Assembly (NCBI RefSeq): GCF_002001015.1 | Contig: NZ_MUNO01000010.1 | Span: forward strand, 1 to 64,000 | DNA: 64,000 nt | Reading direction: 5' to 3' | Source of the DNA: Polaromonas sp. A23 | Lineage (GTDB): Bacteria > Pseudomonadota > Gammaproteobacteria > Burkholderiales > Burkholderiaceae_C | In this document: piece after piece, positions 44,582 to 52,919 of the stretch | How positions within the stretch are numbered: position 1 is the first letter of the stretch | Layout: each line of letters starts with the position of its first letter | Position numbers and translations under genes: made by a program | The notes under the pieces: generated by a model | The model's database searches: none | Seen by the model: the letters and a program-made list of their open reading frames with translations, nothing else | What the model was told of the DNA's origin: nothing

Positions 44582-45098
44582 GTCTTTCTGCTCCGTGCTC
44601 CCGCGGCCCGACGCCGGCCATTCGTTTGCGTGGGCCCAGACGAGCCAGTAACTGCAGCGGCGTCCACCGCTGCAGGTCGAGCGCCGGCAGTTCCAGGGCA
44701 TCGAGCGCGTTCTTCACGACCAGTCCCAGTTCGGTGTCGCCCTCCATGGCGAGGCGGCGACTGAAAAAGAGCGTGTCCGGGTCTTCCTGGCGCTGCGCCA
44801 GGCGCATGAAATCGTGCGCGCTGGCGCTGATGGCCAGGTCGGTCGCCTGCTGGCGCGGGCAGGCGGCAAAGCGCTCGCCCGTCCAGGAGAAGTCAAATGT
44901 CAGGCGTGCGTCACGCACATGGATGCGTAGCTTCTTGTGCAGCAACAAGCTGCACACGTCGGCCGGCAGCTGGCGCGCCAGGCCCAGGTTCAGGGCGTTC
45001 ACCAGCAGCACCGAACCGGGGTAGGCTGGCAAGCGTCCCAGCAACGCCCCCAAGACCGGCGGGAGCGCAAGAGGAGGAGACGACGAAAGTGGTTTCAT
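44574..45098 (-). CDS. ubiT: Anaerobic ubiquinone biosynthesis accessory factor UbiT
   Basis: 174 residues from ATG 45098 (MKPLSSSPPLALPPVLGALL). The SCP2 lipid-binding core is visible (RQLPADVCSLLLHKKLRIHVRDARLTFDFSWTGERFAAC, RRLAMEGDTELGLVVKNALDAL). UbiT is the SCP2-domain factor that works with UbiU and UbiV. It is 14 bp after hemolysin III and overlaps the DGC gene by 8 bp. Confidence 0.87.
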   Translation of the reverse strand: MKPLSSSPPLALPPVLGALLGRLPAYPGSVLLVNALNLGLARQLPADVCSLLLHKKLRIHVRDARLTFDFSWTGERFAACPRQQATDLAISASAHDFMRLAQRQEDPDTLFFSRRLAMEGDTELGLVVKNALDALELPALDLQRWTPLQLLARLGPRKRMAGVGPREHGAERHD

Positions 45099-45112
45099 GA
45101 CAATTTGGCAGG

Positions 45113-45730
45113 TCAGGCCACATAAAGCAGCACGGTGATGAAATGGCAAATGCTGCCGCCGAGCACACACAGGTGCCACCAGCCATGGCCGTGGCGCATC
45201 TTGTGGTCGGTGGCATAAAAGCCAATGCCCAGGGTGTAGCAGGCGCCGCCCGCGGCCAGCCAGGCAAAACCAGCAGGGGTCAGGGCGGTCCACAAAGGCG
45301 CCACCGCCACCAGCGCCAACCAGCCCATCAGCACATAAATGACCAGGGACAGCACGCGTGCGCCTTTGGCCAGCCAGATTTCCTGCACGATGCCCAGCAG
45401 CGCCAGGCTCCACACCACACCCAGCAGGGACCAGCCCCAGGCGCCGCGCAGCGACACCAGCGCGAATGGCGTGTAACTGCCTGCGATCAGCAGGTATATC
45501 GAACAATGGTCAAATTTGCGCAGCACGTTTTTGGCGCGGCCGCGTACGCTGTGATACAGCGTGGAAAAGACGTACAGCACCACCAGCATCGCGCCGTAGA
45601 TGCTGAAGCTCACGATCTTCCACGGATCACCCACGATGCCGGCGGGCACGATCAATGCAGCCGACCCACCCACCGCGAGCCCGGCGCCAACGAGGTGGCT
45701 GATGCTGTTGAAACGTTCGCCGTGGTACAT
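45113..45730 (-). CDS. Hemolysin III family membrane protein (YqfA/PAQR type)
   Basis: 205 residues with about seven membrane segments and the family motifs GERFNSISHLVGA, YVFSTLYHSV, KFDHCSIYLLIAGSYTPFA and YATDHKMRHGHGWWHLCV, whose conserved His/Asp residues form the PAQR metal site. It lies between ubiV and ubiT with 12-14 bp gaps, an unexpected but apparently operon-internal location. It has no demonstrated haemolytic role here. Confidence 0.87.
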   Translation of the reverse strand: MYHGERFNSISHLVGAGLAVGGSAALIVPAGIVGDPWKIVSFSIYGAMLVVLYVFSTLYHSVRGRAKNVLRKFDHCSIYLLIAGSYTPFALVSLRGAWGWSLLGVVWSLALLGIVQEIWLAKGARVLSLVIYVLMGWLALVAVAPLWTALTPAGFAWLAAGGACYTLGIGFYATDHKMRHGHGWWHLCVLGGSICHFITVLLYVA

Positions 45731-45742
45731 CGTTGTCAGCCC

Positions 45743-46645
45743 TCAGCCCGCCACCGCGGAGGCCACCTGCTCCAGGCCGGGGCGGCCGTGCCAGTAACCA
45801 TTGCAGCCCTTCTCCGGCATGAGGGGCTGCATTCGCTCCAGGGCTTCCTGCGGCGTCAGCACCTGCTTGCGCGCTGCATCGAACAACGCAATCACCTCTG
45901 CCATGTGCTGTGCCTGCGGGCTCAAGCGAACCACATCCACCCCCAAGGCGCGCATATCTTCCAGCGCTTCCACCAGGTTATAAACGCGTGCCGATTGCGT
46001 CTGTGTTCCGTTGAGCACGAGGAACTCTTCGCGTTCACGCGTCCTGAGCATCAGGCCATCCGGGTGGTCGAGGCAACTGAAGCGGCAGTCGTCCTTGGGC
46101 AGGTTGCGCTGCCGCGCGGTAAAGCAGCGCGCCGAGTAGGCCAATGGCATGCGTCCATAGGCAAACACCTCGGTCTCCATGTCGGCCGGTCGGCTTTGCT
46201 GCAACAGGGCAAGATCGTCTCGCTTCATCTCCAGCGGCATCACCCAACGGCTGGCACCCAGCGAGGCCATCCATTGCAGCGACGCCTGGTTGTACAGGTT
46301 GAGATGCGGGCCGGCCACAAACGGCAGCTTGCCGGCCAGGCGGTGGACGGCACCCATGTCGTTGGCCTCGATCCGGAAATCGCCATTGGCCGTGATCCTG
46401 TGCATGGTGCCGACGTCGCTACCCGACTCCAGCAGTACCTGGGTGGAGAGCACCACCTCCTTGCCGGCAGCATGCAGGCGTTTCGCGATGTCCAGCCAGT
46501 CGGCCAAGCGCAGTTCATGCCGCCGCGAACACACGGTTTCGCCGAGGTAGACCACATCCACCGGTGCGGCAGCAACCATGTCGTAGAAGCTGAAAACAGT
46601 CTCGCGCGGCCAGTAGTACAGCAATGGACCGAGGGAAATTTTCAT
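45743..46645 (-). CDS. ubiV: UbiV, O2-independent ubiquinone hydroxylation factor
   Basis: 300 residues from ATG 46645 ([20 protein letters not shown]); a longer frame overlaps ubiU and is rejected. It is a U32-family protein with four cysteines at Cys39, Cys174, Cys187 and Cys191 (CVCS..., YSARC, DDCRFSC). The 13- and 4-residue spacings equal those of the E. coli UbiV 4Fe-4S ligands (39/180/193/197). UbiV partners UbiU. It lies 14 bp after ubiU. Confidence 0.94.
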   Translation of the reverse strand: MKISLGPLLYYWPRETVFSFYDMVAAAPVDVVYLGETVCSRRHELRLADWLDIAKRLHAAGKEVVLSTQVLLESGSDVGTMHRITANGDFRIEANDMGAVHRLAGKLPFVAGPHLNLYNQASLQWMASLGASRWVMPLEMKRDDLALLQQSRPADMETEVFAYGRMPLAYSARCFTARQRNLPKDDCRFSCLDHPDGLMLRTREREEFLVLNGTQTQSARVYNLVEALEDMRALGVDVVRLSPQAQHMAEVIALFDAARKQVLTPQEALERMQPLMPEKGCNGYWHGRPGLEQVASAVAG

Positions 46646-46659
46646 GGCGCGGGCTTCCC

Positions 46660-47709
46660 TCATTTCCAGGGCCGGTGGTAAGCGCCCAGCGTGTGCTGCT
46701 GGCCCTCGGCCACCTGGTCCAGGCTGGCCATCCAGCTGGCTTTCGGTGCGTAGCGATGCGGGTTGCTGGCGCAATGGTCAATCGCCTCGCGCCAGACCCG
46801 GGTCACCTGCGCCACATAGGCCAGGCTGCGCTGGCGGCCCTCGATCTTGATGGCGCGCACACCCATCTTCATGAGTTGGGGCAGGAGTTCGAGCGTATTC
46901 AGGCTGGCGGGCTCCTCGATGGCGTAGTAGCTCTCGTCATCTCCCACGTCAAAACGACCCTTGCACAGCGTGGGGTAACCGGCGTTCTCCCCGCTGGCAT
47001 AACGGTCGATCAGCACACCGCCCAGACGCGATTCCAGACCTCGCGGCGTCTCTTGCCAGCGCACGGCCTTGGCCGGAGAACACACGCCATGCGTGTTGGG
47101 CGACTCCCCCGTCACATAGGAAGACAGCGCACAGCGCCCCTCCACCATCACGCACAGGCTGCCAAAACCGAAGACCTCGATTTCCACCGGTGTCTTGTCA
47201 ATGACCTGCCGCACCTGTTCCAGCGACAACACACGGGGCAGTACCGCGCGAACGATGCCGAACTGTTCTCTGTAGAAGTTGATCGCTTCGTAATTGGTGG
47301 CCGAGCCCTGCACCGACAGATGCAGGCGCAGCGCCGGATACCGCGAAGCCGCGTATTGCATGAGCCCCGGGTCTGCCAGGATCACCGCGTCCACGCCCAT
47401 GTTCGCCGCCTGGTCCAGCGCCGCGCGCCAGGGACCGGGGTTAGCCGCCTGGGGATAGGTGTTGAGCGCCATGAAGACCTTGCAATCGCGTTCATGGGCA
47501 TACCGAATGCCCGCGGCAATAGCGGCCTCATCGAAATTGAGACCGGCAAAGTTGCGCGCGTTGGTTGCATCGCGCAGGCCCAGGTAGACACAGCTGGCGC
47601 CGTTGTCCACCGCGGCTTTGAGGGCCGGAAGGCTGCCCGCCGGACACACCAACTCTGGCGAAGCTGACGGTGCCTGCGGGGTATCAGAAGGGGAAGGAGT
47701 AGAAATCAT
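46660..47709 (-). CDS. ubiU: UbiU, O2-independent ubiquinone hydroxylation factor
   Basis: 349 residues, U32 family. Four cysteines at Cys186, Cys193, Cys210 and Cys249 have the same gaps (7, 17, 39) as the E. coli UbiU Fe-S ligands (169/176/193/232). UbiU-UbiV carry out ring hydroxylations of the ubiquinone precursor without O2. It is the first gene of the minus-strand operon, with an FNR-like site about 84 bp upstream of the start. The N-terminal ~17 residues are a Ser/Pro-rich extension. Confidence 0.94.
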   Translation of the reverse strand: MISTPSPSDTPQAPSASPELVCPAGSLPALKAAVDNGASCVYLGLRDATNARNFAGLNFDEAAIAAGIRYAHERDCKVFMALNTYPQAANPGPWRAALDQAANMGVDAVILADPGLMQYAASRYPALRLHLSVQGSATNYEAINFYREQFGIVRAVLPRVLSLEQVRQVIDKTPVEIEVFGFGSLCVMVEGRCALSSYVTGESPNTHGVCSPAKAVRWQETPRGLESRLGGVLIDRYASGENAGYPTLCKGRFDVGDDESYYAIEEPASLNTLELLPQLMKMGVRAIKIEGRQRSLAYVAQVTRVWREAIDHCASNPHRYAPKASWMASLDQVAEGQQHTLGAYHRPWK

Positions 47710-47786
47710 GCACTTGAAAGTCAGGTAAGCCCCCGGAAGAGAGCCATCGCAGCCTGCGACCTTACGCCGAACGAACGCAATACTTT

Positions 47787-47800
47787 CTGATCCCCGTCAA
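47787..47800 (-). promoter_or_regulatory. FNR-like site upstream of ubiU
   Basis: On the minus strand TTGAC-GGGG-ATCAG agrees with the FNR consensus TTGAT-N4-ATCAA at 8 of 10 defined bases. Its centre is ~84 bp before the ubiU ATG. With a start point 41.5 bp downstream, TAAGGT (47764-47759) would be the -10 box. Confidence 0.55.
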
Positions 47801-47898
47801 CAGTTGGCCCGAACGCAAGTCCACAAAGCCGGGCCTCGGCACATAAAGTGCCCCCGAACACTCGAAAACAACCCGGACAGCAGCCACCAGAAGCGCAA

Positions 47899-47912
47899 TT
47901 GACCTGGATCAA
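47899..47912 (+). promoter_or_regulatory. FNR-like site upstream of the NO operon
   Basis: TTGAC-CTGG-ATCAA matches TTGAT-N4-ATCAA at 9 of 10. The centre (47905.5) plus 41.5 bp puts a start at about 47947, with CTTAAT (47935-47940) at the -10 position, the layout of an FNR-activated class II promoter. Confidence 0.72.
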
Positions 47913-47939
47913 TAGGGGAATGAACTTTTCCAATCTTAA

Positions 47940-47962
47940 TAGATGTATTATTTATGCACCTT
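47940..47962 (+). promoter_or_regulatory. NsrR-like box overlapping the inferred nor start
   Basis: The 23-bp site agrees with the NsrR consensus (AAGATGYATTT-N-AAATRCATCTT) at 18 positions. Left arm AGATGTATT, right arm TATGCACCTT. It covers the start point inferred from the FNR site, a position for repression by NsrR (encoded in the same operon). Confidence 0.72.
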
Positions 47963-47997
47963 ATAAGTTTTCACCTGTTTTATTGAACGGAGTTCCC

Positions 47998-48285
47998 ATG
48001 AGCCACTCTTCCTCAACTTCCACGCTGGATATCCGGACGATTCCTCCCCGTGAACGGCATCCGGCCATTTTTTCGACTTTTGGCCAGCTCAGTGCCGGCC
48101 AGACCCTGGAATTGATCAACGACCACGATCCGCAACCGCTGCGCCACCAGTTCCAGGCGGAAATGCCGGGCAAATTCGGTTGGGCCTACCTTGAACAGGG
48201 ACCCGACACATGGCGCGTGGCCATTACCCGGCTGGCGTCCGCTCACAGCAACGGCCAATGCTGCGGCTCCTGCGGCGGCTCCTGA
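47998..48285 (+). CDS. DUF2249 protein with C-terminal Cys-rich tail
   Basis: 95 residues from ATG 47998. The DUF2249 core is seen in LDIRTIPPRERHPAIF, LSAGQTLELINDHDPQPLRHQF and GWAYLEQGPDTWRVAITRL. The tail CCGSCGG carries three cysteines and may bind metal, which is inference. DUF2249 proteins often accompany NO-reductase genes. First gene of the operon; the longer upstream frame is rejected. Confidence 0.85.
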   Translation: MSHSSSTSTLDIRTIPPRERHPAIFSTFGQLSAGQTLELINDHDPQPLRHQFQAEMPGKFGWAYLEQGPDTWRVAITRLASAHSNGQCCGSCGGS

Positions 48286-48316
48286 TCCCCTTTACAGAAA
48301 CCAGAAGGAATACGCG

Positions 48317-50587
48317 ATGAAAAACAACAACATGCTGTGGCGCTGGCTCAGCTTCATCTTTGTCCTGTCGTTTGGTGCATTGGGCTACCTCGGCTTGCAG
48401 ATCTACCTGACGGCACCCCCTATTCCCAAGGCCGTTGTGACGGCATCGGGCGACGTTCTCTTCACCGGCGAACAGGTCCAGAAGGGCCAGCAGGTCTGGC
48501 TGGCCAGCGGCGGCCAGCAGCAAGGCAGTGTCTGGGGACATGGCGCCTACCTGGCCCCTGACTGGTCCGCAGACTGGCTGCACCGCGAAGCACTGGCACT
48601 CCAGGCCATCCACACGCAGGCACTGCGCAAGGAACCGGCCGCCATGACGGCCGCCGACCGTGGTGCGATTGACGCCGCACTGAAAGAGGAAATGCGCGGC
48701 AATACCTATGACGAGGCGGCTGGTACCGTGACTGTCTCGCCCGAACGCGCACAGGCCATCCGCACGGTCGCCAGCCACTACGAAGCCCTGTTCGGAAGCG
48801 ATGCTTCATTGGACACGCTGCGCGACCAGTACGCCATGACCCCCGGCACGCTGCCGGACCGTGCCGACCGCCAGGCACTGACTGCCTTCTTTTTCTGGAC
48901 GTCCTGGGCCGCTGCCACCGACCGGCCGGGTGAAGAAAACCTCTCGTACACCAGCAACTGGCCGCATGAGCCCCTGGTCGGCAACAAGCTGACCGACTCT
49001 GCCGCCATCTGGTCGATGGTCAGCATCGTTTTGCTGCTGGCTTGTATTGCCGCCATGTTGTGGCTGCATGGCAGCCAACGACATGAGCCGGAGGCTCTGC
49101 CGCCCAAGGCCGATCCGCTGCTGGGCGCGGTGGCCACGCCTTCGATGAAGGCAACGCGCAAGTACTTCTTCGCCGTGGTGGGCCTCATGCTGCTGCAGAT
49201 CGCCATGGGCGTGATCACGGCGCATTACGCCGTCGAAGGCCAGTCCTTCTTCGGCTTCCCGCTTGCGGAAGTTCTACCCTACGTGGTGAGCCGCACGGTG
49301 CATACGCAAGTCGGCATCTTCTGGATCGCCACGGCTTGGCTGGCCACCGGCCTCTACATCGCACCTTTGCTTTCGGGTCGCGAACCCAAGCTGCAGAAAA
49401 TCGGTGTGGACGTCCTGTTCTGGGCGCTGATCGCCATCGTGGTCGGCTCCACCGTCACCGGCTGGCTGGGCACACTGCAGCACCGCGGCGTGGACTTCAG
49501 TTTCTGGATCGGCAACCAGGGGCTGGAATTCACCAGCATGGGCCGCGTCTGGCAAATCCTGCTGTTCGTGGGCCTGCTGTTCTGGGTGTTCCTGCTGGGC
49601 CGCGCCCTGTGGCCAGCCCTGAAGAAGCCCTCGGAAACGCGTGGCCTCATCGCCATGGTCTTTCTGTCCGCCACCTGCATTGGCGGCTTCTATGCCACCT
49701 CGCTGACCTGGGGCCAGAACACGCACTACTCGATGGTCGAGTACTGGCGCTGGTGGCTGGTCCACCTGTGGGTGGAAGGCTTCTTTGAAGTGTTCGCCAC
49801 CGCCGTGGTTGCGCTGATCTTCACCAAGCTGGGCCTGGTGCGCTCTGAAAGCGCCAACCGCGCCATCATCGCCGAGACCATCGTGTTCCTGTTCGGCGGC
49901 ATCCTGGGCACGCTGCATCACCTTTACTTCACCGGCACGCCCACCTCGGTGATTGCTGTCGGCGCGGTGTTCTCCGCCCTGGAAGTCGTGCCCCTGACCC
50001 TGATCGGCCTGGAAGCCCTGCAAACCTACCGGCGCTCCAAAGCCCTGCCCTGGCTTGCCGCCTACAAGTGGCCAGTGATGTGTTTTGTCGCAGTCGGCTT
50101 CTGGAACACCGTCGGTGCCGGCCTCCTCGGCTTTGCCATCAACCCGCCTGCATCGCTCTACTATGTGCAGGGCCTGAACATGACGGCCGCCCACGGCCAC
50201 GCCGCCCTGTTCGGGGTGTACGGCATGCTCGGCATCGGCCTGATGCTGTTCTGCCTGCGCGGCCTGTACGCACGCCACCTGCATGCCGACAATCTGCTCA
50301 AGCCCGCCTTCTGGAGCCTGAACATTGGCCTGGCCATGATGGTCTTCCTTTCGCTGCTTCCCGCAGGTATCTACCAGGCGTGGGCCAGCGTGAGCAAAGG
50401 CCTGTGGTACGCCCGCTCACCGGAAATCATCCACTCCCCGGTGATGGAAACACTGGTCTGGATGCGGGTTCCCGGCGACATCCTGTTCGCCATCGGAGCG
50501 GTCCTGCTGGCCTGGTATGCGCTGCGCCTGCTTCGGCGCCCTGCGGTTCAGCCCGCCATTGCGGCGACGGCGCCCGCCAGAAGCTGA
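48317..50587 (+). CDS. norB: Quinol-dependent nitric oxide reductase (qNor)
   Basis: 756 residues from ATG 48317, with AGAAGGAA upstream. The N-terminal ~240 residues are the soluble cytochrome-c-like domain of quinol-type NorB (FTGEQVQKGQQVWLASGGQ), which lacks a CxxCH haem site. Twelve or more membrane helices follow. Metal ligands: His in SRTVHTQVGIFW, His/Glu in HLWVEGFFEVFA, the HHLYFTGTP pair, and His in AAHGHAALFG. It reduces 2 NO to N2O with quinol. No NorC is present, as expected for qNor. Confidence 0.94.
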   Translation: MKNNNMLWRWLSFIFVLSFGALGYLGLQIYLTAPPIPKAVVTASGDVLFTGEQVQKGQQVWLASGGQQQGSVWGHGAYLAPDWSADWLHREALALQAIHTQALRKEPAAMTAADRGAIDAALKEEMRGNTYDEAAGTVTVSPERAQAIRTVASHYEALFGSDASLDTLRDQYAMTPGTLPDRADRQALTAFFFWTSWAAATDRPGEENLSYTSNWPHEPLVGNKLTDSAAIWSMVSIVLLLACIAAMLWLHGSQRHEPEALPPKADPLLGAVATPSMKATRKYFFAVVGLMLLQIAMGVITAHYAVEGQSFFGFPLAEVLPYVVSRTVHTQVGIFWIATAWLATGLYIAPLLSGREPKLQKIGVDVLFWALIAIVVGSTVTGWLGTLQHRGVDFSFWIGNQGLEFTSMGRVWQILLFVGLLFWVFLLGRALWPALKKPSETRGLIAMVFLSATCIGGFYATSLTWGQNTHYSMVEYWRWWLVHLWVEGFFEVFATAVVALIFTKLGLVRSESANRAIIAETIVFLFGGILGTLHHLYFTGTPTSVIAVGAVFSALEVVPLTLIGLEALQTYRRSKALPWLAAYKWPVMCFVAVGFWNTVGAGLLGFAINPPASLYYVQGLNMTAAHGHAALFGVYGMLGIGLMLFCLRGLYARHLHADNLLKPAFWSLNIGLAMMVFLSLLPAGIYQAWASVSKGLWYARSPEIIHSPVMETLVWMRVPGDILFAIGAVLLAWYALRLLRRPAVQPAIAATAPARS

Positions 50588-50648
50588 AGCACTTGCGAAG
50601 CGCCAGCCCGGCCGGCACTTCGCCCTTCCCTTGTTATTGGAGATCATC

Positions 50649-50900
50649 ATGAGTGACACCCAGACACTGAACCATATTCACCCTTTCGACGCTCGCGGCG
50701 TCGCCAAACGTTTCCGCCATGCGGCCATCTTCGGCGCCTTGCAAAGCCTGCATGCGGGGGAGACCATGCGCTTCGTCAACGACCATGATCCGCTGCCCCT
50801 GCTGGGCCAGCTTCAGCAGGCCTTCGGCGATACGCTGGACATCAGCTATGTCCGGCGTGAGCCGGGCGAAATCGTGATCGACTTCCAGGTGCGCGGCTGA
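50649..50900 (+). CDS. Second DUF2249 protein
   Basis: 83 residues from ATG 50649. Shares the DUF2249 signature with the first copy: FDARGVAKRFRHAAIFGALQ, LHAGETMRFVNDHDPLPLLGQL, and IVIDFQVRG. It lacks the cysteine tail. It lies 61 bp after norB and 18 bp before nsrR. Two paralogues flanking norB suggest a duplicated or heteromeric role. Confidence 0.85.
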   Translation: MSDTQTLNHIHPFDARGVAKRFRHAAIFGALQSLHAGETMRFVNDHDPLPLLGQLQQAFGDTLDISYVRREPGEIVIDFQVRG

Positions 50901-50918
50901 AGCCTTACATTCACCCTC

Positions 50919-51389
50919 ATGAAACTCACCACCTTCACCGACTACAGCCTGCGCGTCCTGATCTACCTGGCTGCACAGCCTGAGAAACGCGCCACGATTT
51001 CCGAGATTGCCCGCGCGTTCGACGTGTCGGAAAACCACCTGACCAAGGTGGTCCACCTTCTCGGAAAAAATGGCTGGCTGGCCAATGTGCGCGGCAAAGG
51101 TGGCGGGCTCGAGCTGGCCATGCCGCCCGAGCTGGTGGGCGTTGGCGCGGTGGTGCGCGAGACGGAAGGCGCGGCGGTGGTGGCCGAGTGTTTTGCGGAA
51201 GAGGGCAACCAATGCTCGATCACGCAGATTTGCCGCCTGCGCGGTGTGCTGGGTGAAGCCGTTGAGGCCTTTTATGTCGTGCTGGACAGCTACACCCTGG
51301 CCGATCTGGTCCAGAACCGGCAGTCGCTGGCGAAAGTCCTGTTTGTCGACAGGCCGGTGGGCACGGCTCCGGCAGGTCGTGCCACCTGA
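50919..51389 (+). CDS. nsrR: NO-sensing Rrf2-family repressor NsrR
   Basis: 156 residues. The Rrf2 winged helix (MKLTTFTDYSLRVLIYLAAQ ... EIARAFDVSENHLTKVVHLL) and the NsrR wing (VRGKGGGLELAMPPE) are clear. Three cysteines (Cys91, Cys99, Cys105) would hold the Fe-S cluster; the first gap (7) is longer than the 4-5 residues in well-studied NsrRs. It sits inside the operon whose promoter carries an NsrR-like box, so autoregulation is likely. Confidence 0.92.
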   Translation: MKLTTFTDYSLRVLIYLAAQPEKRATISEIARAFDVSENHLTKVVHLLGKNGWLANVRGKGGGLELAMPPELVGVGAVVRETEGAAVVAECFAEEGNQCSITQICRLRGVLGEAVEAFYVVLDSYTLADLVQNRQSLAKVLFVDRPVGTAPAGRAT

Positions 51390-51420
51390 AAAGATGACTG
51401 TGAAACCGGAAGCAGCGACC

Positions 51421-51756
51421 ATGAGTCCCAGGCCACCCTTTCCTTATGAGGGGCCTGAAGCGCTGCGCCAGACCATTGTCGATGCGTTGACCCGGGTGGT
51501 GGATCCCGAAGTCGCCATGAGCATTGTCGATGTCGGGCTGATCTATGGCGTGACCGTGGCCGACGGAAAACTGCATGTTCGCCTGACGATGACGTCGGCA
51601 GCCTGCCCGGTTGCCGACCTCATCATTGACGAGGTCGAAACAGAGCTGGACCGCGCGGCACCGCCCGAGCTGTTGATCGAAGTCGAACTGGTGTGGGAAC
51701 CGCCCTGGTCCGCCGAGCGGATGAGTGAACGCGCCAGGCGCTTCATGCAGTGGTGA
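51421..51756 (+). CDS. DUF59/MIP18-family iron-sulphur assembly protein
   Basis: 111 residues (MSPRPPFPYEGPEALRQTIV). An in-frame ATG at 51394 could add nine residues. The MIP18 pattern TRVVDPEVAMSIVDVGLIYGVTV and the conserved Cys in TMTSAACPVADLI are visible. Members assist Fe-S cluster assembly or repair, which would suit NO damage; this is inference. It is cotranscribed with nsrR. Confidence 0.85.
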   Translation: MSPRPPFPYEGPEALRQTIVDALTRVVDPEVAMSIVDVGLIYGVTVADGKLHVRLTMTSAACPVADLIIDEVETELDRAAPPELLIEVELVWEPPWSAERMSERARRFMQW

Positions 51757-52919
51757 CCTCGCCGCGTCGCGCCCGGAACCCGCAGCGGAAAGCCGCGCCC
51801 GGCAGAATCGCGATGGCCGCACGGCCGCTACTGCTCGCCCTGGTCGCGCTGTCGCTGCTGGCCGGCATGGCTGGTGGCCTGCTTCGCGCCGATGTGGCCC
51901 TTCCAGCCATGGCGGGCTCCGCCTGGCAAAGCCAGGCAGTGCTGACCCATGCTGCGTTGATGATCTGCGGTTTTCTGGGCACCGTTATCGGAATTGAGCG
52001 GGCGGTGGCCGTCAAGCTGCGCGCCGCTTTCCTCGCTCCGCTGGCCTCCGGCGCAGGAGGCGCATTCCTGTTGCTGGGCCAGTTTGAACTGGGCGCGTGG
52101 CTGATCGTGGCCGCAGCTTTCGTCTTCACCGCTGTCAACATCGTGATCGTGGGGCGCCAGCGCGCAGCCCACACTTGGCTGCTGCTCGTGGCCGCGGGGG
52201 CCTGGCTCATCGGCAACCTGCTGTTTGCCACGGACCAAGGCACGGTTGCAACGCTGCCGTGGTGGTTCGCCTTTCTCGTGATGACGATCGCCGCCGAACG
52301 CCTGGAAATGACGCGGCTGATGCGCCGGCGCCCGGCAGCGGAGTGGTCGCTGCAAATCGTGTTGGTCGCCCTGCTCGGTGGTGCGGCCTGGTCCGCCGTA
52401 GCGCCCACCGCCGGCGGGCTGCTGTATGGAGCGGCGCTCGTTTTGCTGGCATTGTGGCTGGCGGCATTCGACATTGCCCGGCACACCGTTCGCGCGCACG
52501 GACTGAGCCGCTACATGGCCGTTTGCCTGCTCGGCGGATACGCGTGGCTGGCCGTGGCGGGTGCGGCGTGGGCCGCCACTGCGCTGGGCCTGCCGCTGCA
52601 CGATGCCGCGTTGCACGCTCTGGGCCTGGGCTTCATCGTCAGCATGATGATGGGCCATGCACCGGTGATCCTGCCCGCGATTGCGCGCATCAAGCTCGAG
52701 TTCGGCGTCTTCTTTTACCTGCCACTCGCCATGCTGCACCTGTCCCTGCTTCTGCGGTTGGTCGCCGGAGTGGCAGGCGATCCGCTGCGCAGCACCGGCG
52801 CCCTCCTCAATGCTGCGGCGTTGGCGCTGTTTGCAATCACCATCGCAGGTGCTGCCGTGGCCTGGCGCATCAAACATGGCGGGCACGGCACCTTGCCCAC
52901 AGGAAAGGCTCACCCATGA
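51750..52919 (+). CDS. Polytopic membrane protein of the NO operon
   Basis: 389 residues if the GTG at 51750 is used (it overlaps the DUF59 stop); an ATG at 51813 is the alternative. About ten hydrophobic segments and several conserved-looking histidines in membrane regions (LTHAALMICGFLGTVIGIERA, ALHALGLGFIVSMMMGHAPVILPAI). I cannot assign a family with certainty; it resembles membrane proteins paired with NnrS. The stop overlaps nnrS by 4 bp, which argues for joint function. Confidence 0.8.
   Translation: MVTSPRRARNPQRKAAPGRIAMAARPLLLALVALSLLAGMAGGLLRADVALPAMAGSAWQSQAVLTHAALMICGFLGTVIGIERAVAVKLRAAFLAPLASGAGGAFLLLGQFELGAWLIVAAAFVFTAVNIVIVGRQRAAHTWLLLVAAGAWLIGNLLFATDQGTVATLPWWFAFLVMTIAAERLEMTRLMRRRPAAEWSLQIVLVALLGGAAWSAVAPTAGGLLYGAALVLLALWLAAFDIARHTVRAHGLSRYMAVCLLGGYAWLAVAGAAWAATALGLPLHDAALHALGLGFIVSMMMGHAPVILPAIARIKLEFGVFFYLPLAMLHLSLLLRLVAGVAGDPLRSTGALLNAAALALFAITIAGAAVAWRIKHGGHGTLPTGKAHP

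Noticed and set aside
47721..47933. Small minus-strand frame in the ubiU/nor promoter region
   Set aside because: Would overlie two FNR-like sites and has no family, ribosome site or conserved look.
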